Assembly: GCA_003165095.1 (NCBI GenBank)
Contig: PLSH01000151.1
Location: 1 to 7,812, forward strand
Reading direction: 5' to 3'
Origin: Acidobacteriaceae bacterium
Lineage (GTDB): Bacteria > Acidobacteriota > Terriglobia > Terriglobales > Acidobacteriaceae
DNA: 7,812 bases
Each line of letters starts with the position of its first letter. Position 1 is the first letter of the stretch. The position numbers were made by a program, and so were the translations under genes. Below are positions 1 through 6,261 of this stretch, in pieces. Under the pieces are notes generated by a model. That model did no database searches. It saw only the letters and a list, made by a program, of their open reading frames with translations, and was not told the origin of the DNA.

Positions 1-10
1 TATCTGGCGC
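1..10. repeat. Left copy of terminal 10-bp direct repeat (candidate att core)
   Basis: TATCTGGCGC is the first ten bases of the window and recurs exactly as the last ten. An exact 10-mer at both extreme edges is very unlikely by chance. Read on the minus strand it is GCGCCAGATA, which in the RHS frame gives Ala-Arg-Tyr. It may be the core of an attachment site used by the tyrosine recombinase at 1277-2410, or the overlap of a circular sequence. The flanking DNA needed to decide is outside the window. Confidence 0.55.
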
Positions 11-487
11 TGTAGATTTCCCTGACGCCGTTTTCAACCACCACCGCTCGCAACCCTAGTGTAACCCTAAAGTTAGGGACGCTCGACGCCGGATGCAAGG
101 CTGTTTTTTTAGTTGCGAACCCCTGATGCGGTTTTTCGCTTAGCTGCGGCATTGCAGGGATGGGCGGCGGCGCAAGCGACGTGCTTGGGGCTGGCTGCAT
201 GGTTGGCCTGATTGTACGGCTTGCGGGACGGATTGCCAGCACACTTTGGTGGGATGGGGAACCGGATCGGTGACGGCTTGCGGCACGGATCGGAGGCTGC
301 CTGGAGTCAGCATCGGCCTGGGATTCGTGGCGGATCAGGGGGCCTGATGCGGGCCGGGTCAGCGGCCAAGGACGGCGGCTAAGGGAAGAACATTCCGGGA
401 CGGCTTACCGGCGATGGAAGCGCCAGCCGCGCACGCGGGATTGATGGGACATTTTTGGGAGAGAGTTTTTTCTTTAGCCGCTGGCCG
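11..487. other. Gene-free stretch with weak repeats
   Basis: I see no convincing gene in these 477 bases. A minus-strand frame is open from 404 down to position 1, but the predicted peptide is rich in Pro, Ser, Arg and Ala and has no ribosome-binding site, so it is probably not coding. An 18-bp near-identical direct repeat (one mismatch, ACGGCTTGCGGGACGGAT type) lies at 216-233 and 273-290, 57 bp apart. Copies of the pyrimidine-TTAGCNGC motif lie at 131-150, 374-390 (minus) and 465-484. A small GC palindrome (CCGCG-CA-CGCGG) lies at about 427-438, without a T run. Confidence 0.5.
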
Positions 488-901
488 TCAGAAGGGGATG
501 ATTTCGAGGCCGGGGATGAGACGGAAGTGGCGGAGATTGACAGTCGCCACGGTGTAGCCATGCTCCAGCGCCGTGACTCCGATTAGCAGGTCGACGAAGG
601 GGATAGTCACGCCCTGAGCGCGTTGCTCCCCGTCGATCTTCCCGGCCAGCAACGCCGTTGCTTTGGCGTAGGGAACCACTTCCATGTCGGCCAGAAGATC
701 GGCGATAAAACGCTCGTGGTTCTGGCGCAGAACGGGGTTCGGCGCGCGATAGGTCGCGTGAACCAACTCGGTGAGTCCCACGGAAGAGAGCGCGACCCGT
801 TGGTCGCCTACGGTCGATGCGATTCGCCGCAACAGTTGCGCCACGGTTTCGTGTTGACGCTCGGCGGCGATTACTACGCTGGAGTCCAGTATCAGGCCCA
901 T
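488..901 (-). CDS. vapC: VapC-family toxin, PIN-domain ribonuclease
   Basis: This is a PIN-domain toxin of a type II toxin-antitoxin pair. Family members are Mg2+-dependent ribonucleases that cut tRNA or other RNA when the antitoxin is lost. Counting from the ATG at 901 (137 aa, normal length for VapC), the acidic residues expected in the active site are visible: D6 in GLILDSSVVIAAER, E45 in LTELVHA, and D104 in PFVDLLIG. The closing PIN motif is ATVNLRHFRLIPGLEI, with N122 where many homologues have Asp or Asn. An upstream ATG at 916 would overlap the antitoxin stop by 10 bp but has no Shine-Dalgarno sequence. The ATG at 901 sits 5 nt after the antitoxin stop, has GGGA 9 nt upstream, and gives the typical N-terminus, so I prefer it. 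It is translationally coupled to the antitoxin gene. The target RNA cannot be read from the sequence. Confidence 0.9.
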   Translation of the reverse strand: MGLILDSSVVIAAERQHETVAQLLRRIASTVGDQRVALSSVGLTELVHATYRAPNPVLRQNHERFIADLLADMEVVPYAKATALLAGKIDGEQRAQGVTIPFVDLLIGVTALEHGYTVATVNLRHFRLIPGLEIIPF

Positions 902-906
902 TCGAT

Positions 907-1194
907 TCAGTCCCATGCCGGAGGATTCAACGGCTCACGATGGCTATTGATAACCTCTTCCAGATCGTGGGCGAAGCTGCCATCGAGCACAGCCGAAGAA
1001 CCGCGAGTCTCGGCGGCTGCGATGACTTCGGAGAGCAGGCGACCGGGGCCAGAGGGAACGGCGGGACGCACGACAGCCACGGCGCGCGTTTCAAATTCGA
1101 TGACGACCTCCGCGCCTAAGCGGACATGCGCCATTAGTCCAGCGAAGTCGCGGACGGCGTCGGCTTCCGAGATGTGGATTGTTGCCATACTCAA
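907..1194 (-). CDS. Phd/YefM-type (VapB) antitoxin
   Basis: This 95-aa protein is the antitoxin partner of the adjacent VapC. Its N-terminal half (ATIHISEADAVRDFAGLMAHV, then GAEVVIE and VAVVRP) matches the Phd/YefM fold, which dimerises and binds operator DNA. The C-terminal half (SEVIAAAE, SFAHDLEEVI) is helical and would wrap the PIN domain and block its active site. Two starts are possible. A TTG at 1194 lies 6 nt after a GGAGGT Shine-Dalgarno. An ATG at 1188 lies 12 nt from it but gives the more usual N-terminus (MATIHIS). Spacing favours TTG, and a weak start would lower expression. It is the first gene of the pair and lies 82 bp downstream of the integrase gene. It probably represses its own promoter together with VapC. 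On a mobile element such a pair commonly stabilises inheritance. Confidence 0.85.
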   Translation of the reverse strand: MSMATIHISEADAVRDFAGLMAHVRLGAEVVIEFETRAVAVVRPAVPSGPGRLLSEVIAAAETRGSSAVLDGSFAHDLEEVINSHREPLNPPAWD

Positions 1195-1228
1195 GATGAT
1201 ACCTCCATTCGGTTTTTTCTTAGCGGCT

Positions 1229-1270
1229 AGCTTTTAAAAACAGCAGCTATTAAAAGAAGCTACTAAAAGA
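1229..1270. promoter_or_regulatory. AT-rich repeats upstream of the toxin-antitoxin pair
   Basis: Three related copies lie in the 82 bp between the integrase stop and the antitoxin start: AGCTTTTAAAA at 1229, AGCTATTAAAAGA at 1245 and AGCTACTAAAAGA at 1258. The last two are a head-to-tail 13-bp tandem repeat with one mismatch. The location suggests the promoter/operator region of the pair, where Phd/VapB-type antitoxins normally autoregulate. I cannot place a convincing -35/-10 pair. Confidence 0.4.
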
Positions 1271-1276
1271 AGAAGA

Positions 1277-2410
1277 TCAGGAACTTTCTTCTTCTTCGGA
1301 TTCGGCGTCAAGCGTGGCGAAGAGTTGCTCGGCTGTCGAGGCCGGAACACCGGGCCACATCTGGCCGGGAACAGTCTGGGGCTGGCCGGGAACAGACTGA
1401 GCAAGCACGGCGGTCTGGACGGCTTCTGCGGGGCCTTCCGCGCCGTGCTTGAGCTGTGCCGCCGGATGGGTTGCCGAGTGGATTTGCTTGAGCATCCGTA
1501 CCGAGACGTGCGTGTAAATCTGCGTCGTGTCGAGCCGGGCATGGCCGAGCATCTGCTGGATGAAGCGGATGTCTGCGCCGCCTTCAAGCATCAACGTAGC
1601 CATCGTGTGGCGGAAGAGATGGCAGGCTCCGCGCTTGCCGATCTGCGCCGCCTCGACGTATTGCCGGATGACGTAGCTCAACGTCGTGCGCCCCAGCGGT
1701 TCGCCCTGCACGGTCAGGAACAGAGTCATGTCGTCCGGCTCGGTGGCCAGTTGTGGCCGCGCCTGGTCGAGATACTTGTCCAGCCACGCGACGGCGCGCT
1801 CGCCGATGGGGATCACGCGGTCCTTCCGGCCCTTGCCCTCGCGGATGGTCACGATGCCCGCCGCGCGGTCCACGTCGTAGAGTTTGAGGTTGACCAACTC
1901 CGTGCGCCGCATCCCGGTCGAGTAAAACACCTCCAGCATCGCCCGGTCGCGCAGCCCCACGGGATCGCCGACCTCCGGCTGTTGAAGAACGATCTCGGCC
2001 TCCGAAGCCGTCAGCACACGCGGCAGCGGCTTCGGCAACCTAGGAAGCTCGATCTCTGAGGCCGGGTTATGCAGCAAGTAGTTCTGCCGCGTCATCCACC
2101 GGAACCATGAGCGCAAGGGCGACAGCCGCGAGTGCTGGCTGGCGAAGCTCAGCGGACAGCCATCCTTCTTGCGGTAGTGGAAGAGATAACGCTGATAGCG
2201 TTCGAGCACGGGCCGCGTGACTTCGACCGGCTCGGTCAGGCCGCGCTCCATTGCCCAACGCTCGAACAGGCTCAGATGCTCGCGGCGCACATGGCGCGTG
2301 TCGTCGGTAAAACCCTTCACGGCCAGAGACTCGATGTACTCTTCGAGCATGGCCTGTAACGGTGTGCTCGGTGGTATGCGCTGCTTGCGCGGTTTGACGA
2401 TGCGGGCCAT
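1277..2410 (-). CDS. Tyrosine recombinase / phage-type integrase (XerC/D-like)
   Basis: This 377-aa site-specific recombinase cuts and rejoins DNA through a 3'-phosphotyrosine intermediate. An N-terminal SAM-like core-binding domain spans about residues 15-115. The catalytic domain spans about 130-317 with every active-site residue visible: R168 (TGMRRTEL), K196 (GKGRKDRV), H264 and R267 (HLFRH), H290 (LGH) and nucleophile Y299 (TQIYTHV). The catalytic domain resembles XerD, but residues about 318-377 form an extra low-complexity tail (Pro/Gln/Ala-rich, ending in an acidic EEEE-type stretch) not found in housekeeping XerC/D. With the repressor, primase and toxin-antitoxin neighbours this points to an element integrase. 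The ATG at 2410 follows a perfect 9-nt AAAGGAGGT at 6-nt spacing, so it should be translated efficiently. It lies downstream of the primase on the same strand, with a 217-bp gap. If it acts on this element, the terminal 10-bp repeat is the obvious candidate core site. Confidence 0.95.
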   Translation of the reverse strand: MARIVKPRKQRIPPSTPLQAMLEEYIESLAVKGFTDDTRHVRREHLSLFERWAMERGLTEPVEVTRPVLERYQRYLFHYRKKDGCPLSFASQHSRLSPLRSWFRWMTRQNYLLHNPASEIELPRLPKPLPRVLTASEAEIVLQQPEVGDPVGLRDRAMLEVFYSTGMRRTELVNLKLYDVDRAAGIVTIREGKGRKDRVIPIGERAVAWLDKYLDQARPQLATEPDDMTLFLTVQGEPLGRTTLSYVIRQYVEAAQIGKRGACHLFRHTMATLMLEGGADIRFIQQMLGHARLDTTQIYTHVSVRMLKQIHSATHPAAQLKHGAEGPAEAVQTAVLAQSVPGQPQTVPGQMWPGVPASTAEQLFATLDAESEEEESS

Positions 2411-2416
2411 TACTGT

Positions 2417-2425
2417 ACCTCCTTT
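2417..2425 (-). promoter_or_regulatory. Perfect Shine-Dalgarno of the integrase gene
   Basis: The minus strand reads AAAGGAGGT, fully complementary to the usual 16S 3' end, and 6 nt later comes the ATG at 2410. It fixes the integrase start. Confidence 0.85.
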
Positions 2426-2555
2426 CGATAGGGTTACGACGAAGTGGATTTTGCTGCGCCCCGTATATGTGCTTTTTCGTGCTCGTTGACGGATTCGTAT
2501 AGAACCCGCATGGATATTGGCTAGAGTGGTGTTTTAGCTACCCCGACACCCCACC

Positions 2556-2614
2556 GACTTGGGGCCGACTTGGCCCCGACTTGACCCCGACTTCTCAGCA
2601 TCAACCCCCGACTT
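2556..2614. repeat. 11-bp-period direct repeats (iteron-like) after the primase gene
   Basis: The word GACTT starts at 2556, 2567, 2578 and 2589, exactly 11 bp apart, and again at 2610. The units are GACTTGGGGCC, GACTTGGCCCC and GACTTGACCCC, then a longer degenerate unit. The array is just past the primase stop at 2628. Two readings are possible: iterons of a replication origin or protein-binding array next to the replication gene, or the remains of a frameshifted primase tail, because the same DNA in another frame reads EKSGSSRGQVGPKSVG. A period of 11 is not a multiple of three, which argues mildly against a pure coding repeat. Confidence 0.6.
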
Positions 2615-2627
2615 CTTTTCGTCGTAC

Positions 2628-5519
2628 TCACTCCTTCAGCTTGTCGATCTCGATCAGGCCGGGCAGCGTGGGCTTGCCGCCGTCCTTCGGGCGCGTGAAG
2701 ATCAGCTCGTAGACGATGCTCTGGCCTCGGCCGCCGCGATGGATGAGCAGGTACTCCAGCTCTTCCAGCCGGTGCAGATGGATCTTCAACTGTGTGTCTC
2801 CCCAGCCGGTGTACGCGCGAACATCGCGGCGCGAGAAGCGGTAGTCGGAGCGTTCCATCTTCTGCCGCTCACACTCGGCTGTGACCATCTCATCGACGGC
2901 CATGAGCAGACGCCGCGTCTGCGGCGGAAGCTCGTCGAGCGAACGGCCCAGCACCTCGTGCGCGAGACGGTTGGCGACGGCTATGTCGGAGATGGTGACC
3001 TCGATGTACTCAACCGGTCGGCCTCTGTGATCGACCGTCTTGCGTGGACGCTGATGCTGATGCAACAGAGCGATTGTGCGGATGAGAGTCAGATACTTCA
3101 TGTGGTCGCGCCGCGTCCGCGTCTGGTTGTCGTGGAAGGTCAACTCGCGCGCGTAAGGGTTCGCAACGTACATGGGCTTCAAGAGACGCTGTGCGTTGCG
3201 GTGGACTGCGAGGATCGAACTCCGGTCGCGGCGTTTGAGCAAGCCTTCGAGCGTCTGCGCCTCGCGTTGCACGCGGTGGATCGCCCGCGTCTGCTCCCGC
3301 TCTTCATTGACGGAGAGGACAAGGCAGCGATTCAGTAGCTCCTCGTCCAACTGGATCGCCGTCGTCGTCAGGAAGATCATCACCGGGCCTTCGACGCGAT
3401 ATTGATGGGTCGTCAGGCGGCCCGTCGCCGGGTCTTTGCCGGTGCTGGCGATGGTCAACACACCTTCACTCTGCAACAGCTTCAAGGCGTAGGACGCGCT
3501 GTGCGCTCCCTCCTCTTCGACGATGGCCAGTACCTTATTCTTGAGGTCGGTCTCGCCCATGTAGAAGAGAGATTGCCCGGTCATCGCGGAGTATTGAACC
3601 CGCTGCTCGTCGGGCAGGAACGCGAGTACCGCCTCCATGAGCGAGCTTTTGCCAGCGGCGGACGACGACTGCACGATCACCGCAAGCGGCGTATCCAGAT
3701 GCCGCGAGACGACGCCCAGATAGCCGACGAGCTTGTTCGTCTCCTCGCCCACCATGCCGCACCGCGCGAAGTCCTCGACGATGCGGTCGAGCAACTTCGG
3801 ATCGCGCAGCAGCTCCAGTGCTGCCGCCCTATCCTCCGGGCCGATCTCAACCTCTTTATTCTCCGGCTCCAGAGCCTTTTTGATCTGCTCGTCCTGTAGC
3901 TCTTCCAGCTTCAACAGCACCCGGCCCAGGTCGCGGCGCAACACCTCTTCCTTGATGCCCAGTTCCTCCGCCGCCTGCTTCGTAAAGACGCTGCGCTGCC
4001 GCGCCGAGTAAAGGTCCAGCGTGTCCACATGGAAGGCCGATTCTCCGTGCGGAGTCATGCCGGAGACAAGAACATTAACCTTCAACAGTTCGTAGCTCAG
4101 ATTTTTATTCAGGCCACGGATGCGGTACCGGCGGTCGCCCTGCTGGATGAAGATGTCTTCGCCACGTATCTCGACGGGAACGTCTATGCTCGGCGCGGGC
4201 GCTGCCGTGGATGGCTCCGGCCCTGTCGGCGCAACCGGCTCAAGCGCAGCAGCTAAGGAAAAAACCTCTTCCATCGGTGCTCCAACAGCGGGTCTGGTCT
4301 CCGCGATTGGCTCCGGCGCGTCGTCCTCGATCTTTTCTTCTTTAGCTGCTGCTTTTGCTTCCGCTGGCAGTGGCTCGATCTCTGGCTCCGGCGCTGCCGC
4401 ACGTTGCCCCTTGCCCAACCATGTCGCCTTATTGAGCAACACACCCAAGCTCCTCGCCGCTGGCGTCACCTTCAAGGCATACTCGTTCGCATCCATGCCC
4501 TTGGGGAACTGCACCCGGAAGCACTCGATCCCCATCTCGATCAGCTCCTCAGCCAGCTTCGCGGCGGCTTTGTCTCCCGCCTCGTCGCGGTCGTAGGCGA
4601 TGTAGACGCGCTCGGTGCCGTGCTGGGCGAAGGCCGCGCGATGGTCCGCCGTGAAGCCGTTCACGCCGTAGCTGGCCGTCACGTTGCGGAAACCCGCAAC
4701 CCAGAACGTCAGCGCGTCGATCAACGCCTCGCAGAGGATGATCTCTTTCGATGCGATGAGAGCTTCTTCGTTCCACACGCCCCGATGCTCGCCCTTGAGA
4801 TACAGGTGCAGCGGTGTCCCCTCGCGCAGCCTCGGCGTGATCTTCCGCCCGTATATCTCGACCACTTCGCCGGAAGCATTGAACACCGGCACGACTACCG
4901 AGCCGTTGAAGTGCTCGTGGCCGGTCTCTCGCAGGATGCCCAGCCGCTGCAACCGTCCGCGCATCTCCGCGCCGGCGATGCGGTTCTTTCCTTCAAGTCC
5001 ATAACCCAGCGTCCGGTTGGCGAAGCCAAGCCGGAAACGGTCGATGATCTCCGAAGACTGGAGGCCGCGCGAGGACAGATACCGCAACGCCTCCGGCGAT
5101 TGTTTCAGCGCCTCGTTGTAGTAGCCCACCACCTGCAACAGCAGCGCCCGGTCGTCCGCCTCCCGCGCCACCGGCGGCGGCAACTTCGGAACCGTGCTCT
5201 GCTTCACCGGCTGGATTGGAGAAGCCGCCGAGGGAAGATGGTCGGATCGAAGCAACTCCACCGCATGGCGGAAACTCACACCCTCGGCCCGCATCACCCA
5301 CTCGATCACGTCGCCGCCCGCGTTGCAGGCGCCCAGGCAGTGCCAGAGATTTTTAGCCGGAGTGATAACCAGCGAAGGCGTCCGGTCGTCATGGAAGGGG
5401 CACTTGCCCAGAAGGTCGGCTCCGTGCCGCGTCAGCTTCACGCCCCGCGCCTCGGCCAACCGCTGCACAGAGATTTCTTTCTTTAGCCGCTCGACTTCGG
5501 ATTCTGGGATTCGCGCCAT
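2628..5519 (-). CDS. CHC2/TOPRIM primase fused to an AAA-like ATPase (element replication protein)
   Basis: This 963-aa protein looks like an element-encoded primase-helicase. The N-terminus is a DnaG-type CHC2 zinc finger with C40, H43, C61 and C65 (CPFH, then WHCLGAC, with three residues between the last two Cys where DnaG has two). A primase core and TOPRIM domain follow at about 195-350, with E264 (LCEALID) and the metal-binding pair D310/D312 (YDRDEAGD). Residues about 370-450 are a Pro/Glu/Ala-rich linker. The second half has an NTP-binding domain: a Walker A-like loop SSSAAGKSS (G623, K624, S625), an acidic Walker B-like VLAIVEEE at about 663-670, a sensor-like IFLTTT at about 716 and a conserved NRC at about 730. 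A C-terminal winged-helix-like segment (FSRRDVRAYTGWGDTQLKIH) lies at about 895-935. The domain order recalls primase-helicases of satellites such as P4 alpha, though similarity to P4 is not claimed. The ATG at 5519 follows GGGAGGG at 4 nt. A TTG at 5549 is also in frame but lacks such a site. It is transcribed divergently from the XRE gene and probably controlled by it. Confidence 0.85.
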   Translation of the reverse strand: MARIPESEVERLKKEISVQRLAEARGVKLTRHGADLLGKCPFHDDRTPSLVITPAKNLWHCLGACNAGGDVIEWVMRAEGVSFRHAVELLRSDHLPSAASPIQPVKQSTVPKLPPPVAREADDRALLLQVVGYYNEALKQSPEALRYLSSRGLQSSEIIDRFRLGFANRTLGYGLEGKNRIAGAEMRGRLQRLGILRETGHEHFNGSVVVPVFNASGEVVEIYGRKITPRLREGTPLHLYLKGEHRGVWNEEALIASKEIILCEALIDALTFWVAGFRNVTASYGVNGFTADHRAAFAQHGTERVYIAYDRDEAGDKAAAKLAEELIEMGIECFRVQFPKGMDANEYALKVTPAARSLGVLLNKATWLGKGQRAAAPEPEIEPLPAEAKAAAKEEKIEDDAPEPIAETRPAVGAPMEEVFSLAAALEPVAPTGPEPSTAAPAPSIDVPVEIRGEDIFIQQGDRRYRIRGLNKNLSYELLKVNVLVSGMTPHGESAFHVDTLDLYSARQRSVFTKQAAEELGIKEEVLRRDLGRVLLKLEELQDEQIKKALEPENKEVEIGPEDRAAALELLRDPKLLDRIVEDFARCGMVGEETNKLVGYLGVVSRHLDTPLAVIVQSSSAAGKSSLMEAVLAFLPDEQRVQYSAMTGQSLFYMGETDLKNKVLAIVEEEGAHSASYALKLLQSEGVLTIASTGKDPATGRLTTHQYRVEGPVMIFLTTTAIQLDEELLNRCLVLSVNEEREQTRAIHRVQREAQTLEGLLKRRDRSSILAVHRNAQRLLKPMYVANPYARELTFHDNQTRTRRDHMKYLTLIRTIALLHQHQRPRKTVDHRGRPVEYIEVTISDIAVANRLAHEVLGRSLDELPPQTRRLLMAVDEMVTAECERQKMERSDYRFSRRDVRAYTGWGDTQLKIHLHRLEELEYLLIHRGGRGQSIVYELIFTRPKDGGKPTLPGLIEIDKLKE

Positions 5520-5586
5520 TGAACCCTCCCTCTGCAAAAAACCTGTCAAGAACTATTCTCAGGATTTTGCATTTCTTATACCGTTC

Positions 5587-5617
5587 GCGAGTATACACGG
5601 ATTGCGTGTATACTCGC
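5587..5617. promoter_or_regulatory. Perfect inverted repeat, probable XRE operator
   Basis: The 13-bp arm GCGAGTATACACG, a 5-bp spacer (GATTG), and the exact reverse complement of the arm lie between the divergent primase and XRE genes. The centre is about 40 bp from the XRE ATG and about 83 bp from the primase ATG. Each arm contains TATACT on one strand, which resembles a -10 hexamer, so a bound dimer could block promoters in both directions. Cro/CI-type repressors typically bind such two-fold sites and control themselves. I infer that the XRE protein represses both its own gene and the primase-integrase genes. No strong -35 is evident. Confidence 0.8.
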
Positions 5618-5641
5618 AGCGGGATCAGGGAGAGCCAAAAA

Positions 5642-6043
5642 ATGCACCTTACAATTAGCCCTGTCATGCCAGCCAAGAAGCCTTCGCAGAACGCATTCGG
5701 CCAACGCCTCGTCACTTTCCGGCAAACGCGCGGCCTCACTCAGGTCCAGCTTGCCAAGGCTACCGGCATGACCCAGAGAGCCATCTCTTACTACGAGATT
5801 GAAGCCGAGTTCCCGCCTGCCCCGGCGCTCATCACGCTCGCCCAGGTCCTTGAGGTCTCTACCGACGAACTGCTCGGCATACAGCCCGCCACGCCCGCAG
5901 GACGAGAGCGCCCCGAGGAACAGCGGCTATGGAAGAGATTCCAGCGCATGGCCACGCTGCCGACCAAGGATCAGCGGGCCGTCATCCGGCTTATCAACTC
6001 GCTGGCTGGCAGCACCGCACACTCCCACGCCGAGGCAGGATGA
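5642..6043 (+). CDS. XRE (Cro/CI) family transcriptional regulator
   Basis: This 133-aa DNA-binding repressor-type protein carries one HTH_3 domain at about residues 17-78 (from FGQRLVTFRQTRGLT to VSTDELLG), with the helix-turn-helix around 33-52 (TQVQLAKATGMTQRAISYYE). After it come a short charged linker and an amphipathic helical tail (LWKRFQRMATLPTKDQRAVIRLINSLAG), probably for dimerisation. There is no peptidase or cleavage domain, so relief by LexA-like self-cleavage is not indicated. The ATG at 5642 has GGGAG 9 nt upstream. The frame extends back to 5519, but that part would cross the operator and lacks a ribosome-binding site, so I exclude it. A second ATG at 5666 has no Shine-Dalgarno. 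It diverges from the primase gene with the perfect inverted repeat between them, the arrangement of an immunity/lysogeny-type switch on a mobile element. Confidence 0.9.
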   Translation: MHLTISPVMPAKKPSQNAFGQRLVTFRQTRGLTQVQLAKATGMTQRAISYYEIEAEFPPAPALITLAQVLEVSTDELLGIQPATPAGRERPEEQRLWKRFQRMATLPTKDQRAVIRLINSLAGSTAHSHAEAG

Positions 6044-6072
6044 GATTGAGCCGCTAAGGAAAAGAGTTGCTC

Positions 6073-6109
6073 CTGTTCTCGTGAGAACAGAGAAGAAGAC
6101 ATTCTTCTC
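6073..6109. repeat. Two abutting palindromes downstream of the XRE gene
   Basis: A perfect palindrome, CTGTTCTC-GT-GAGAACAG, fills 6073-6090. It abuts a second one, GAGAAGAA-GACA-TTCTTCTC, at 6090-6109. They begin 30 bp after the XRE stop. Neither is followed by a T run, so they are poor intrinsic terminators. They may be protein-binding sites or transcript-end hairpins. Confidence 0.5.
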
Positions 6110-6227
6110 ATCTCTGGGAACCACCCGCAGCGCAGGCGTCAGTCAAGCCGATGCGAAGCAGCGCGGGCTTTACGATGCTGGACGGGACGAGGACGGACGG
6201 GAAAACGAAGGCCCAGTGACGTGGTCT

Positions 6228-6253
6228 CCCATGTCTGAAAATCCAGACATGGG
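6228..6253. terminator. Strong hairpin between convergent genes
   Basis: Perfect 10-bp arms (CCCATGTCTG and CAGACATGGG) surround a 6-nt loop AAAATC. An outer GTGG/CCAC stem pairs too if a 3-nt bulge is allowed. The hairpin lies 8 nt past the Sel1 stop, in the gap where the XRE and Sel1 genes converge, so it could end transcripts from either side. No T tract follows on either strand, so it may instead be a dispersed REP-like palindrome. Confidence 0.45.
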
Positions 6254-6261
6254 CCACCCAA

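Noticed and set aside
1325..2059. Plus-strand open frame of 244 codons opposite the integrase gene
   Set aside because: Shadow frame; the opposite strand carries all the tyrosine-recombinase catalytic residues.
2559..3338. Plus-strand open frame of 259 codons
   Set aside because: Antisense to the end of the primase gene and with no recognisable domain.
4404..5486. Long plus-strand open frame of 360 codons opposite the primase gene
   Set aside because: Antisense shadow of a GC-rich gene: Arg/His/Leu-rich, no domain, no ribosome-binding site, while the minus-strand protein has intact zinc-finger and TOPRIM motifs.
5544..5549. TTGACA on the minus strand upstream of the primase gene, as a -35 box
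   Set aside because: A -10 at normal spacing would fall at about the primase ribosome-binding site and start codon, leaving no leader; no TATAAT-like sequence is there.
5519..5641. N-terminal extension of the XRE protein back to 5519
   Set aside because: It would cross the perfect palindrome and the divergent promoter region and has no ribosome-binding site; the ATG at 5642 has a good one.
6073..6090. LexA (SOS) box in the CTGTTCTC/GAGAACAG palindrome
   Set aside because: The spacing is CTGT-N10-ACAG, not the N8 of the enterobacterial box, and it lies after, not before, a gene.
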